The notes under the pieces were generated by a model. That model was not told where the DNA came from and did not search any database. It was given only the letters and a program-made list of their open reading frames with translations. A stretch of 64,000 bases of DNA, taken from positions 50,875-114,874 of the forward strand of contig NZ_FNUR01000014.1 in NCBI RefSeq assembly GCF_900108105.1, in the 5' to 3' direction. Both the position numbers and the translations under genes were made by a program. Shown here in pieces: positions 25,745 to 34,796 of the stretch (the first letter of the stretch is position 1; each line of letters starts with the position of its first letter). This stretch comes from Butyrivibrio sp. Su6 (GTDB taxonomy: Bacteria > Bacillota > Clostridia > Lachnospirales > Lachnospiraceae).

Positions 25745-26404
25745 TCAAAGATGAAAAATGTAGTCGTTTAGTTTTTTACCTACGACTGTTATGACGGGGC
25801 CAAGGAACAGCGCCATAAGGACAATTCCTATGTTTGGGGTGCCACCAAATAAGACTCCTACAATGATGACCAAAAAGTCATATGCCATTCTTATGTAGGT
25901 GAACTTTACCTTTTTTAATACTTTGTCAGATATTATCTGAGGCATTGCATCGTATGGGGCAACTCCCATGGCTGCATTGATATAAAACGATACGGCAACA
26001 ATGAAGCAAAATAGGGCAATTACGAAAATGATTGCTCTTGAAGGAAAAACAGTAAAGAATCTTTCTGGGATCGTTTTGCTCCATACAAAACAGAAAAAGT
26101 CAGCTATGTATCCTACAAAAACCATGTTTGCAATGGTTCCAAGTCCAATATATTTTCTTCCCCAAATTATGACGAATATGAAAAGAACTGTGTTAAGAGC
26201 AAGCTGCCAGGTTCCAAGAAGAATCCCAAGACGCCTTGAAATGGTGAGATTCATAAATGTGCATGGGTCTGTTCCCAGGTCAACTTCGATGAGGAAGGAT
26301 AGGAAAAATCCCATGAGAAAAACGCCGACAAGCATTAAAATGAGGCGCTTTTTGAAGTCTTTTTGAGTGAAATAATCTTTGATAGCATTCTTGATAGAGT
26401 CCAT
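25745..26404 (-). CDS. YczE/YitT-like five-segment membrane protein
   Basis: A 219-residue integral membrane protein with about five segments. It has the features of the YczE/YyaS group: an early LIEVDLGTDPCTFMN loop, the central GLGTIANMVFVGYIADF segment, and AAMGVAPYDAMPQ, where family members carry a conserved A-x-G-x-x-P-Y/W-D signature. The family's function is not settled; some relatives adjoin lipopeptide synthesis genes. It may be co-transcribed from the 64-residue protein gene 33 bp upstream. Confidence 0.8.
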   Translation of the reverse strand: MDSIKNAIKDYFTQKDFKKRLILMLVGVFLMGFFLSFLIEVDLGTDPCTFMNLTISRRLGILLGTWQLALNTVLFIFVIIWGRKYIGLGTIANMVFVGYIADFFCFVWSKTIPERFFTVFPSRAIIFVIALFCFIVAVSFYINAAMGVAPYDAMPQIISDKVLKKVKFTYIRMAYDFLVIIVGVLFGGTPNIGIVLMALFLGPVITVVGKKLNDYIFHL

Positions 26405-26437
26405 TATTCTTTCCTTTTACTTTTTTTATATTTATTC

Positions 26438-26632
26438 TTATACTTCGTGCAAAGCATAATATGTGTTTTTGTAATTTATAAGAACAGGTGCGCTCACAAA
26501 GGCTTCATCCCCTATGTAGCATCTGTCAGCGTCCTTATCGAAAGTGTATTTTCTTCCTTCACTGTCGTGCTCATTGATGTATTCAAGTGCCTGATCCAGT
26601 GTTTCGTCACCTTTACAAAGATGAATATTCAT
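26438..26632 (-). CDS. Unknown 64-residue protein
   Basis: The ATG follows a strong GGGAGG site. The acidic, cytosolic product has no membrane segment and only one Cys pair far apart (Cys6, Cys38). It lies 33 bp before the YczE-like gene on the same strand, so the two probably share a transcript. No family was recognised. Confidence 0.65.
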   Translation of the reverse strand: MNIHLCKGDETLDQALEYINEHDSEGRKYTFDKDADRCYIGDEAFVSAPVLINYKNTYYALHEV

Positions 26633-26746
26633 ATAGAACCTCCCTTTTTATAAAACGAAAATGCGAAACTGATTATATCATAATTTTAGGTTCATAACAG
26701 CATTTGGTCTTTTATGATTCTTTTATAATTATTTATACTCTTATTA

Positions 26747-26755
26747 TGGTAGAAT
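26747..26755 (+). promoter_or_regulatory. Extended -10 promoter upstream of larB
   Basis: TGGTAGAAT is an extended -10 element about 50 bp before larB. No strong -35 is seen. Confidence 0.4.
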
Positions 26756-26803
26756 ATTATAAATGGAAAGTATGCCCTGACAGGCAATCTAAGGAGAATA
26801 AAA

Positions 26804-27574
26804 ATGGACGAAAAAGCTATAAAGGAGCTTTTGGAATCTGTTAAAAAGGGCGATAGTTCGATAGATGATGCGCTACTTAAGCTAAAAGAAGCGCCATTTG
26901 AGGATATGGGGTTTGCAAAGCCTGATTTTCACAGAGGTTTACGGCAGGGAGCGCCTGAAGTCATATATGGACAGGGCAAGACTCCTGACCAGATCCTTGA
27001 GATAACCAAAAAACTTCTATCTCACGGGCAACAAAGTGTTCTTATCACGAGAATGTCTGTGGAGGCAAAGGATTTCTTTTTACAGAACAAAAAAGACGAC
27101 GGACTTGAGCTAGACTATGATGAGCTCAGCAAAATTGGCATAGCAGGCCAAATGCCTGATAAATCCAAGGCAGTTGGAAAAATAGTTGTTGCAACGGGTG
27201 GAACAAGCGATATGCCTGTTGCGGAAGAAGCCGCCAGAACAGCGGAATTTCTTGGGAATAATGTAGTAAGGCTTTATGATGTTGGTGTGGCAGGAATACA
27301 CCGACTTATAAATAAAGAGAGCATGGAGCATATTATGAGCGCCAATGTCATTATTGCTATTGCAGGAATGGAGGGCGCACTTGCAAGCGTTGTGGGCGGA
27401 CTGGCAGACTGCCCGGTTATTGCTGTTCCTACAAGTGTAGGCTATGGAGCAGCTTTCGGCGGACTTGCAGCTCTTTTGTCTATGCTCAATTCATGCGCCA
27501 GCGGGGTAAGTGTAGTAAATATAGACAACGGCTTTGGCGCAGGGTACCTGGCAAGCATGATCAATAAGAAATGA
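26804..27574 (+). CDS. larB: LarB, nickel-pincer nucleotide cofactor synthesis (P2CMN synthase)
   Basis: A 256-residue protein with the LarB layout: an N-terminal helical part with FHRGLRQGAPEVIYGQGK (about 43-62), then a PurE/AIRC-like Rossmann domain (ATGGTSDMPVAEEA, about 131-144; VVNIDNGFGAG near the end). LarB carboxylates and hydrolyses nicotinic acid adenine dinucleotide to start the nickel-pincer cofactor of lactate racemase. LarC and LarE are absent from this window. AAGGAG precedes the ATG. It lies 10 bp before a hydrogenase gene, so co-transcription is likely, though no functional link is known. Confidence 0.9.
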   Translation: MDEKAIKELLESVKKGDSSIDDALLKLKEAPFEDMGFAKPDFHRGLRQGAPEVIYGQGKTPDQILEITKKLLSHGQQSVLITRMSVEAKDFFLQNKKDDGLELDYDELSKIGIAGQMPDKSKAVGKIVVATGGTSDMPVAEEAARTAEFLGNNVVRLYDVGVAGIHRLINKESMEHIMSANVIIAIAGMEGALASVVGGLADCPVIAVPTSVGYGAAFGGLAALLSMLNSCASGVSVVNIDNGFGAGYLASMINKK

Positions 27575-27584
27575 GGGGATTATT

Positions 27585-29057
27585 ATGGTTACAAATGACG
27601 AAAGTATGAATCGCTTTAAACACAATATTATGGAGCAGGTCTGCAGACTTGAATGGGATGGGAAAAATGATCCTGAACACATCGAGGAGCTTATCCTCAA
27701 GATCATTCCCGGACCAAAGCCATCTTATAGATGCTGCGTCTACAAGGAAAGAGAGATTGTAAGACAGCGTATAAGACTGGCTCAGGCCAAGAATCCGTCA
27801 TACAATCCGGATTCTGAGAACATAGTTCAGGTAATTGATCCGGCTTGTGATGAGTGTCCTATTTCAGCATATTCTGTTACTGATAACTGCAGATTCTGTA
27901 TGGGAAAAGCGTGTATAAACTCGTGTAAGTTTGGAGCCATAACACCTGGTGATACACATATGCACATTGACCCGGCAAAGTGTAAAGAGTGCGGAATGTG
28001 CGCTAATGCCTGTCCTTATAACGCAATCGTGCATCTTGAAAGACCATGTAAGAAGGCATGCCCGGTAGGCGCCATTACATACGATGAATATGGCTACTGC
28101 AAGATTGATGAAGATAAATGCATCCAGTGCGGCCACTGCATACACAGCTGTCCGTTCGCGGCTATAGGCAGTAAGACTTTCCTGGTTGATATCATAAAAG
28201 AGATTAAGGCAGGCAAAGAAGTAATTGCCATGTGTGCCCCGGCGACAGAAGGGCAGTTTGGCGAGGATATCAGCATGGCATCCATCAAAGAAGGCCTTAA
28301 AAAGATTGGCTTTGCCGATATGGTTGAGGTTGGACTTGGCGGAGATATGACAGCTGCTTACGAGTCTGAGGAGTGGACGGAAGCTTTTGAAAAAGGACAC
28401 AAAATGACAACCTCCTGTTGTCCTGCATTTATAAATATGCTTAAAAAGCACTTCCCTGATCAGTACAGGGACAATATGTCCAGCACGGTTTCTCCTATGT
28501 GCGCCATCTCAAGATATTTAAAGGCAACAAGACCCGGATGCGTGACAGTATTTGTGGGACCTTGTATAGCTAAAAAATCTGAAGCGCAGGATAAATCAGT
28601 ACCTGGGAATGCTGATTATGTAGTTACATATGGTGAGCTGAGAGCTCTCATGAGATCAAAAGATGTTAAATTTGAGCCTGTTTCTGATGAATATCAGGAA
28701 TCATCTATCTGGGGAAAGAGATTTGCCACAAGCGGCGGCGTAGCGAATGCGGTTATAGAGTGCATGCAGGAGCGAGGAGTAGATACTTCGCAGTTAAAGC
28801 TTCTCAGGGCAGCAGGTGGTGCTGAATGTAAAAAAGCACTTACTCTTTTGAAGGTCGGCAAGCTTCCTGAAGATTTCGTTGAAGGAATGGTTTGCCCGGG
28901 AGGATGTGTAGGCGGCCCGTCGAGACATAAACAATATACGGAGATTACTAAGGCCAGAGAGACACTGCTTTCAAAAGCAGATGACAGAAAAGTTTTGGAG
29001 AACCTGAAAAACTATCCGATGGATAAGTTCTCTATGCATCGTGATGGACACATGTGA
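27585..29057 (+). CDS. [FeFe]-hydrogenase, group-B-like
   Basis: A 490-residue iron-only hydrogenase. Several CxxCxxC clusters (about residues 85-195) bind accessory [4Fe-4S] centres. The H-cluster domain follows: L1 TSCCPAF (276-282, Cys278 and Cys279), L2 GPCIAKKSE (Cys327) and L3 EGMVCPGGCVGG (Cys437 and Cys441). L2 has Gly where prototypical enzymes have Met (MPC), and L1 ends in AF, not GW; both fit the less studied group B. All H-cluster cysteines are present, so catalysis is plausible. It sits between larB and a membrane hybrid kinase, which starts 20 bp downstream, suggesting a redox or H2-linked signalling context. Confidence 0.9.
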   Translation: MVTNDESMNRFKHNIMEQVCRLEWDGKNDPEHIEELILKIIPGPKPSYRCCVYKEREIVRQRIRLAQAKNPSYNPDSENIVQVIDPACDECPISAYSVTDNCRFCMGKACINSCKFGAITPGDTHMHIDPAKCKECGMCANACPYNAIVHLERPCKKACPVGAITYDEYGYCKIDEDKCIQCGHCIHSCPFAAIGSKTFLVDIIKEIKAGKEVIAMCAPATEGQFGEDISMASIKEGLKKIGFADMVEVGLGGDMTAAYESEEWTEAFEKGHKMTTSCCPAFINMLKKHFPDQYRDNMSSTVSPMCAISRYLKATRPGCVTVFVGPCIAKKSEAQDKSVPGNADYVVTYGELRALMRSKDVKFEPVSDEYQESSIWGKRFATSGGVANAVIECMQERGVDTSQLKLLRAAGGAECKKALTLLKVGKLPEDFVEGMVCPGGCVGGPSRHKQYTEITKARETLLSKADDRKVLENLKNYPMDKFSMHRDGHM

Positions 29058-29077
29058 TACAGACTTTAGAGGCTTTT

Positions 29078-32000
29078 ATGAAAAAAAATAGGAAGATTCC
29101 GGAAAAAGTACTGATAGACCTTTTTATGATTGTTTTAGCATCGTTTTTTACGATACTTTACAACAGGCAGATACTGTACGTTGACGATATGAATCAGGTC
29201 GTTGCCGGTGTTTACTATATTTTCAAATACATACCGATTCTTCTGGTTACAGCCCTTGGAGGGGCTGTGCCCGGAATGATCAGTGTGCTTGTTGTGTTTA
29301 TCTATAAATCTATTGCTTATAGCAGCTTTTCTTATCTATGTTTTATTTACCTTTTGGTCTGCTGTGTGACAGATATACTCGCCAGAAGGAAATTCTTTAC
29401 TAATATTCCAAAAACTATATTAACATCGGTGTTTTTGCAAATTCTTACAGGTAATTTCTGGGGAATCATCCTTTTCCTTTTGGCAGGAAAGAATCTGGCA
29501 GATTTTTCAGGATTTACGCATATATATTTCTTTATGAACGAGGCGCCGGGGTGTTTTATCGGGTGTCTTATCGTGTATGCATTTTTTAGGTTCCTGCCCA
29601 CAGAAAAAAAGTTAAAGCTTGGAAATGGAAAGTATTACGTGGATGCTTCAATTCTTGATGAAGATGAGAGATACGAGGTTGAAGGAAAATCCAAGATTGG
29701 CGCGGTAGTCATGCAGATTATCGTGTTCGAAGCCATTGTTCTTGGTCTTTCCGCGGAACTTGCATCGAATACGCTTATACCTACAATGAAAGTGAAATCC
29801 ATCGAGGATACTGCGGAAAACTCTGCTATTGATAGCAGTTGGAGTGATGTTTCCAATGCAGAAATGCTTGAGAGCAGAGTAAGTATCACTATGATGGATG
29901 ATGTTATAGCCAGCACGGAGGAACTTGAGACTAATGGATATCAGCTTGGAAGTACAGCCTTTGGTGTGAAGCTTGCCATGCTTATCTCGATTATAGTAAT
30001 TCCACTTGCAGTATTTGTTAACAGATATGCCCAGCGCAGAATTGCAAGACCTATAAGGAGTTTATCCAAGGCTGTCACGGAAATCTATAACTCCAATGAT
30101 ATCGATATTAATGCGAATGTGAAGGAAGTTCATGATCTGCATATAAGCACCGGCGATGAAATTGAGGAATTATACCACGCTGTAGACCTGACTATATACA
30201 GATTGATGGAATACATTGAGCTTGTAAAAACAAGGCAGAATATAGAAGACCAGCTGAATATCGAAAAGAGCGCCAATGAGGCTAAATCGCGGTTCCTTTC
30301 AAATATATCCCATGAGATCAGAACTCCTATTAATGCAGTTCTTGGCTTTGATGAGATGATACTCAGAGAGTCCAATGACAGCACTGTGATTCAGTATGCA
30401 AAAGACATTCAGAGTTCAGGTAAGACTCTTTTGGCGCTTATTAATGATGTCCTTGATTTTTCCAAGATAGAAGCCGGAAAGCTGGAAATAATCCCGGTTG
30501 AGTACGAACTCAGGTCTCTCATCAATGACGTTGTGAATATGGCGAGGGTCAGAGCTGAAGATAAAAATCTTGAGATGATCGTGAATGTTGAAGAGGAAAT
30601 CCCTCATGTTCTTTATGGCGATGAGGTACGTATAAAGCAGTGCATCATCAATATAGTTACAAATGCTATTAAGTATACAGAAGTGGGAAGCGTCACCGTA
30701 GATATTACTTATAAGAACATAGAGGCAGAAAGTCCGGAAGAGGCTTATGAAGAAAACAAGATCCTTTTGGAAGTAAAAGTAACTGACACAGGTATTGGTA
30801 TCAGAGAAGAAGACATCGATAAACTCTCAGGAGCTTTCGAAAGAATTGATGAAAAGAGAAACAGAACAATAGAAGGTTCAGGCCTTGGAATAAATATTGT
30901 GAACAGTCTCTTATCACTTATGGATTCAAAGCTTGTAGTTAAGAGCGAGTATGGAAAGGGATCCGAGTTTTCTTTTGCCATAGTTCAAAAAGTAGTAGAC
31001 GCGGAACCTATTGGTAATTTCAGTGAAGCTTATAACGAGGCGGTCAAGGATGCGCATGATTACCATGAAACCTTCCACGCACCTGACGCCAAGATTCTTG
31101 TTGTTGATGATACAAAGACTAATCTCACTGTTGTAGAGGGACTATTAAAGAAGACTCAGATTGTTGTTGATACTGCAACCAGTGGCATGGAGGCCCTTGA
31201 TCTTGTGACCAAAAACAGATATGACATTATCTTTTTGGATCACAGAATGCCTGAGATGGATGGTATTCAGACCTTCCATGCAATGGAGGAGCTTAGCGGT
31301 AATCTAAACAGGAAGACTCCGGTTATTGCGCTTACGGCCAATGCTGTATCAGGATCAAGAGAGATGTATTTCAAGGAAGGCTTCACTAACTACATGTCCA
31401 AACCTGTAGATCCTATCAAACTTGAAGACATGATAATGAGTTATCTGCCGTCCTTTAAGGTTTCAAGACCCGGCGACAAAGATTTTGTTTCGAACGAGGA
31501 AGAAGAAAAAGAAACAGATAAAGAAGCTATGCAGGATATCCTGAAAGTCAGCGGCATAGATATAGAGACAGCTATTGCAAGGTGCGGTTCTCCTGATGTT
31601 GCATTAGAAGTAATGAAAGACTTTAAACTTGCAATTGACGAAAGATCCCGTCTTATAGAGAAATATGAGGCTGAGGGAAATATCAAGAATTATACGATCT
31701 ATGTTCATGGCCTTAAGAGCTCGGCCCGTGCAATAGGAGCCATAGATCTGGCTGACCAGGCTGAGTACCTTGAACAGTGCGGAAATGATGAAAATGTGGA
31801 GGAAATAAAGAAACTGACTCCTGAACTTTTAGAGTTGTATAGGAGCTATAATACAAAACTTTCGTCTCTTACCCAGGAAGAAGACAATGATAAGCCGGAA
31901 ATATCGGAGGAACAGCTTGAGAGCGCATATGCTTCCATAAAAGAATTTGTTTCTGCATCATATTTTGACAGTGCTGACGATATAATGAAAATGCTTGAAG

Positions 32001-32095
32001 ACTACCGCATTCCACAGGCGTATGCTTCGAAACATAGCGAAATAAAGCGGCTTATGGGAGCGGTTGACAGAGATGGTCTTTTGAATATACTGTAA
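29078..32095 (+). CDS. Membrane hybrid histidine kinase (HisKA-HATPase-REC-HPt)
   Basis: The ATG at 29078 has AGAGG upstream; the open frame also allows a GTG overlapping the hydrogenase stop. The 1005-residue protein begins with a five- to six-segment membrane domain resembling 5TMR-type sensors, then a short extracytoplasmic loop, another membrane segment (about 300-320) and HAMP. The phosphorylated His412 lies in NISHEIRTP, followed by the ATPase domain with N and G boxes. A receiver has phospho-acceptor Asp721 (LDHRMPEMDG) and an HPt domain has His877 (VHGLKSS). All four relay positions are intact. The next gene is a response regulator. Confidence 0.92.
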   Translation: MKKNRKIPEKVLIDLFMIVLASFFTILYNRQILYVDDMNQVVAGVYYIFKYIPILLVTALGGAVPGMISVLVVFIYKSIAYSSFSYLCFIYLLVCCVTDILARRKFFTNIPKTILTSVFLQILTGNFWGIILFLLAGKNLADFSGFTHIYFFMNEAPGCFIGCLIVYAFFRFLPTEKKLKLGNGKYYVDASILDEDERYEVEGKSKIGAVVMQIIVFEAIVLGLSAELASNTLIPTMKVKSIEDTAENSAIDSSWSDVSNAEMLESRVSITMMDDVIASTEELETNGYQLGSTAFGVKLAMLISIIVIPLAVFVNRYAQRRIARPIRSLSKAVTEIYNSNDIDINANVKEVHDLHISTGDEIEELYHAVDLTIYRLMEYIELVKTRQNIEDQLNIEKSANEAKSRFLSNISHEIRTPINAVLGFDEMILRESNDSTVIQYAKDIQSSGKTLLALINDVLDFSKIEAGKLEIIPVEYELRSLINDVVNMARVRAEDKNLEMIVNVEEEIPHVLYGDEVRIKQCIINIVTNAIKYTEVGSVTVDITYKNIEAESPEEAYEENKILLEVKVTDTGIGIREEDIDKLSGAFERIDEKRNRTIEGSGLGINIVNSLLSLMDSKLVVKSEYGKGSEFSFAIVQKVVDAEPIGNFSEAYNEAVKDAHDYHETFHAPDAKILVVDDTKTNLTVVEGLLKKTQIVVDTATSGMEALDLVTKNRYDIIFLDHRMPEMDGIQTFHAMEELSGNLNRKTPVIALTANAVSGSREMYFKEGFTNYMSKPVDPIKLEDMIMSYLPSFKVSRPGDKDFVSNEEEEKETDKEAMQDILKVSGIDIETAIARCGSPDVALEVMKDFKLAIDERSRLIEKYEAEGNIKNYTIYVHGLKSSARAIGAIDLADQAEYLEQCGNDENVEEIKKLTPELLELYRSYNTKLSSLTQEEDNDKPEISEEQLESAYASIKEFVSASYFDSADDIMKMLEDYRIPQAYASKHSEIKRLMGAVDRDGLLNIL

Positions 32096-32124
32096 TAGAA
32101 AGCGGAAAATCGAAAGGAACTGAT

Positions 32125-32883
32125 ATGGAAAAGAAAGTATTCCTAATTGGACATACCAAAAGCTTCATGGTTAATGCCATTGTTGTAGGCCTTCAGAAAG
32201 AAGATTATGAAGTTATAAGTGTTGCGCCATATGAAAGAGCAATAAAGGAAGTAGAAGATAAACCAAGCATCTATCTTCTGTACCTGGGCGACATGACCAT
32301 GGACGACGTGAACCTTTTCAAATATCTTAATGAAGCTATTGATACTGAGCGTTTCATGCTTTATCTTATCGGAAACAGAGATGAGCTGACTCTTGCTCTT
32401 AATTATATTGCCAAAGAAAAAGTTCAGGAAACATATCTTAGACCTTTGGATGTAAAGCTTCTTGCGGAACATCTCGACTCTGTGGTAGAATACAGCGCAG
32501 TTGATGAGAGTTTAAGAAAAAAGATTCTAATAATAGATGATGACGGTACCATGCTCAGAATGATGAGGACATGGCTGTCGGTCAAGTATCATGTTTACAT
32601 GGCAAGCTCAGGTAAGATCGCCCTTTCTTTCCTGGCACAGAATCCTGTGGATCTTATTCTTCTGGATTATGAAATGCCGGTTATGAGTGGACCTGAGGTG
32701 CTCAAAGAGATCAGGGGTAATTCAAAACTTAAACACACTCCTGTTATTTTCCTTACAGCAAAAGATGATAAGGAAAGCGTTATGAAGGTAGTCAATCTCA
32801 AACCTGAGAAATACCTTCTAAAGTCTATGCCTAAAGAAAAGCTTACAGGTGCTATCGACGACTTCTTGCGAAGCCGTAAATGA
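32125..32883 (+). CDS. Two-receiver response regulator without output domain
   Basis: A 252-residue protein. The first 120 residues look like a receiver without proper acidic pocket or acceptor (LLYLGDMTMDD). The second receiver (about 132-252) is complete: IIDDDG acidic pair, acceptor Asp181 in LLDYEMPVMSG, Thr in FLTAKDD and a distal Lys. No DNA-binding or enzyme domain follows, so it should act through protein contact. GAAAGGA precedes the ATG, 29 bp after the hybrid kinase, its likely phosphodonor. Confidence 0.88.
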   Translation: MEKKVFLIGHTKSFMVNAIVVGLQKEDYEVISVAPYERAIKEVEDKPSIYLLYLGDMTMDDVNLFKYLNEAIDTERFMLYLIGNRDELTLALNYIAKEKVQETYLRPLDVKLLAEHLDSVVEYSAVDESLRKKILIIDDDGTMLRMMRTWLSVKYHVYMASSGKIALSFLAQNPVDLILLDYEMPVMSGPEVLKEIRGNSKLKHTPVIFLTAKDDKESVMKVVNLKPEKYLLKSMPKEKLTGAIDDFLRSRK

Positions 32884-32909
32884 TAAATAACAAAAAAGGA
32901 AATGATCAA

Positions 32910-33836
32910 ATGATATCAAAGCTTATTGACAGAATTGAAAAGACAGCTGCACCAATTGTTGTGGGACTTGACCCCAAACTTAATTTCGTTCCTGATAATA
33001 TCAAAAAGAGATGTTTTGAGGAAAAAGGAGAAAATTTAGAAGGGGCTGCAGAGGCTTTTTGGCAGTTCAACAAAGAGATCATCGATAACATTTATGATCT
33101 GGTTCCGGCAGTTAAACCTCAGATTGCAATGTATGAGGAACTTGGACTTCCCGGACTTGTTACATTTAAGAAAACTGTAGATTACTGTAAGGAGAAAGGT
33201 CTTTTAGTAATTGGCGATATAAAAAGAGGAGATATTGGCTCCACATCAGAGGCTTACGCTGTTGGCCATCTTGGCTCAGTCAAGATTGGTGACAAGGTAT
33301 TTAGAGGATTTGACGAAGATTTTGCTACTGTTAATCCCTATCTTGGTTCCGACGGTGTGAAGCCTTTTATTTCGGTCTGCAATACCGAAGACAGGGGCAT
33401 ATTTGTACTTGTAAAGACATCGAATCCTTCAAGCGGAGAGTTTCAGGACAGGATAATTGATGGAAGACCTTTGTACGAGCTTGTCGGAGAGCAGGTTGAA
33501 AAATGGGGACTTGATTCAATGGATGGCTCATACAGTAATGTTGGAGCGGTAGTTGGTGCTACTTATCCTGAGCAGGGCAAAGTCTTAAGAGAGATCATGC
33601 CTCATGCTTATATTCTTGTTCCCGGTTATGGTGCTCAGGGCGGAAAAGGAAAAGATCTTGTTCATTTCTTTAATAAAGATGGTCTTGGCGCTATTGTAAA
33701 CTCATCACGCGGAATCATTGCTGCCTGGAAGAGCGAAAATTATCAGCAGTTTAATGATGGTAAGGTTGGAGAAGCCGCAAGAGCAGCTGTTCTTGATATG
33801 AAAAAAGATATTGCTGATGCACTTGCAAACAGATAA
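32910..33836 (+). CDS. pyrF: Orotidine 5'-phosphate decarboxylase (PyrF, long form)
   Basis: Catalyses the last step of UMP synthesis. The ATG at 32910 has AAAAAAGGA upstream; the longer open frame overlapping the previous gene lacks a site. The 309-residue size fits the longer PyrF group. Key segments are VVGLDPKLNFVPD (about 19-31), the catalytic DIKRGDIGSTSEAYA (about 106-120) and LVPGYGAQGGKGKD near the phosphate site. It follows the response regulator gene by 26 bp and precedes pyrE, which has its own promoter. Confidence 0.96.
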   Translation: MISKLIDRIEKTAAPIVVGLDPKLNFVPDNIKKRCFEEKGENLEGAAEAFWQFNKEIIDNIYDLVPAVKPQIAMYEELGLPGLVTFKKTVDYCKEKGLLVIGDIKRGDIGSTSEAYAVGHLGSVKIGDKVFRGFDEDFATVNPYLGSDGVKPFISVCNTEDRGIFVLVKTSNPSSGEFQDRIIDGRPLYELVGEQVEKWGLDSMDGSYSNVGAVVGATYPEQGKVLREIMPHAYILVPGYGAQGGKGKDLVHFFNKDGLGAIVNSSRGIIAAWKSENYQQFNDGKVGEAARAAVLDMKKDIADALANR

Positions 33837-33844
33837 ATTGCAAA

Positions 33845-33873
33845 TTGTGTATACAGTACTTAGGTGTTATAAT
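33845..33873 (+). promoter_or_regulatory. pyrE promoter
   Basis: TTGTGT (33845-33850), a 17-bp spacer, and TATAAT (33868-33873) preceded by TG at the extended position. This is the best-formed promoter in the window. Confidence 0.7.
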
Positions 33874-33923
33874 CTACTAGTGATTTTTGTAATCTTAAAA
33901 TGTTGCTCAAAGGAGACCAGGGT

Positions 33924-34601
33924 ATGGAAAGATACAAAGAAGAGTTCATAGAATTCATGGTTGACAGTAATGTTCTTAAGTTCGGAGAGTTCACTTTGAA
34001 AAGTGGACGTAAGTCACCATTTTTTATGAATGCCGGCGCTTATGTAACCGGATCTCAGCTTAAAAAGCTTGGTAACTATTATGCCAAAGCTATTCATGAT
34101 ACATTCGGACTTGAGTTCGATGTTCTTTTTGGACCTGCATATAAGGGTATTCCACTTGCTGTTGCCACAAGTATGGCGATCAGTGAACTTTATGGAAGAG
34201 AAATCAGATATTGTTCCAATAGAAAAGAAATCAAGGACCACGGCGATAAGGGAATTCTTTTAGGCTCTAAGCTTAGAGATGGAGACAGAGTTCTTATCAT
34301 CGAGGACGTTACAACATCAGGAAAGTCAATTGAAGAGACTGTGCCGATCATTCAGGAACAGGCAGATTGTGATATTGTTGGTCTTATGGTATCTCTTAAC
34401 AGACAGGAAAAAGGCCAGGATTCTGACGCAAGTGCTCTTGATGAGATAAAAGAGAGATATGGCTTCAGTGCATCTTCTATTGTTAAGATGGAGGATGTTG
34501 TAAGCTATCTGTACAACAGACCAATCGATGGTGAAGTTGTTATCACAAAAGATATCAAGAAAGCTATTGATGAGTATTATGCAGAGTACGGTGCAAAATA
34601 A
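33924..34601 (+). CDS. pyrE: Orotate phosphoribosyltransferase
   Basis: The ATG at 33924 follows AAAGGAG. The 225-residue type I phosphoribosyltransferase converts orotate and PRPP to OMP, the substrate of neighbouring PyrF. The PRPP-binding signature is RVLIIEDVTTSGKS (about 118-131), and KxxRKEIKDHGDKG forms the flexible catalytic loop. SGRKSPFF near the N-terminus binds orotate. Other pyr genes are not in the window. Confidence 0.96.
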   Translation: MERYKEEFIEFMVDSNVLKFGEFTLKSGRKSPFFMNAGAYVTGSQLKKLGNYYAKAIHDTFGLEFDVLFGPAYKGIPLAVATSMAISELYGREIRYCSNRKEIKDHGDKGILLGSKLRDGDRVLIIEDVTTSGKSIEETVPIIQEQADCDIVGLMVSLNRQEKGQDSDASALDEIKERYGFSASSIVKMEDVVSYLYNRPIDGEVVITKDIKKAIDEYYAEYGAK

Positions 34602-34636
34602 TCTTTGCAGCGTGCAGGCAATATGAGGAGGGGCAA

Positions 34637-34789
34637 ATGGACGAACATACATATAAGGTACTTGGAGGCACAGGGGCACTTAATATAGCCTTTGGCATAA
34701 TTTCCATTATTGCGGGGATTGCAGTCGGGGTGCTTCTTATTATAAGTGGAGCTAAGCTCCTTGGAAGCAGAAAGAGAGTTATTATTTAA
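34637..34789 (+). CDS. Small single-span membrane protein (50 residues)
   Basis: A strong GAGGAGGGG site precedes the ATG. The product starts MDEHTYKVLGGTG, has one hydrophobic span (about 14-38; IAFGIISIIAGIAVGVLLIISG) and ends in a basic KLLGSRKRVII tail, predicting an N-out, C-in orientation. It lies between pyrE and a DUF6142-like membrane protein whose start follows by 7 nt, so the two are probably translated together. Function unknown. Confidence 0.7.
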   Translation: MDEHTYKVLGGTGALNIAFGIISIIAGIAVGVLLIISGAKLLGSRKRVII

Positions 34790-34796
34790 GCATCAA

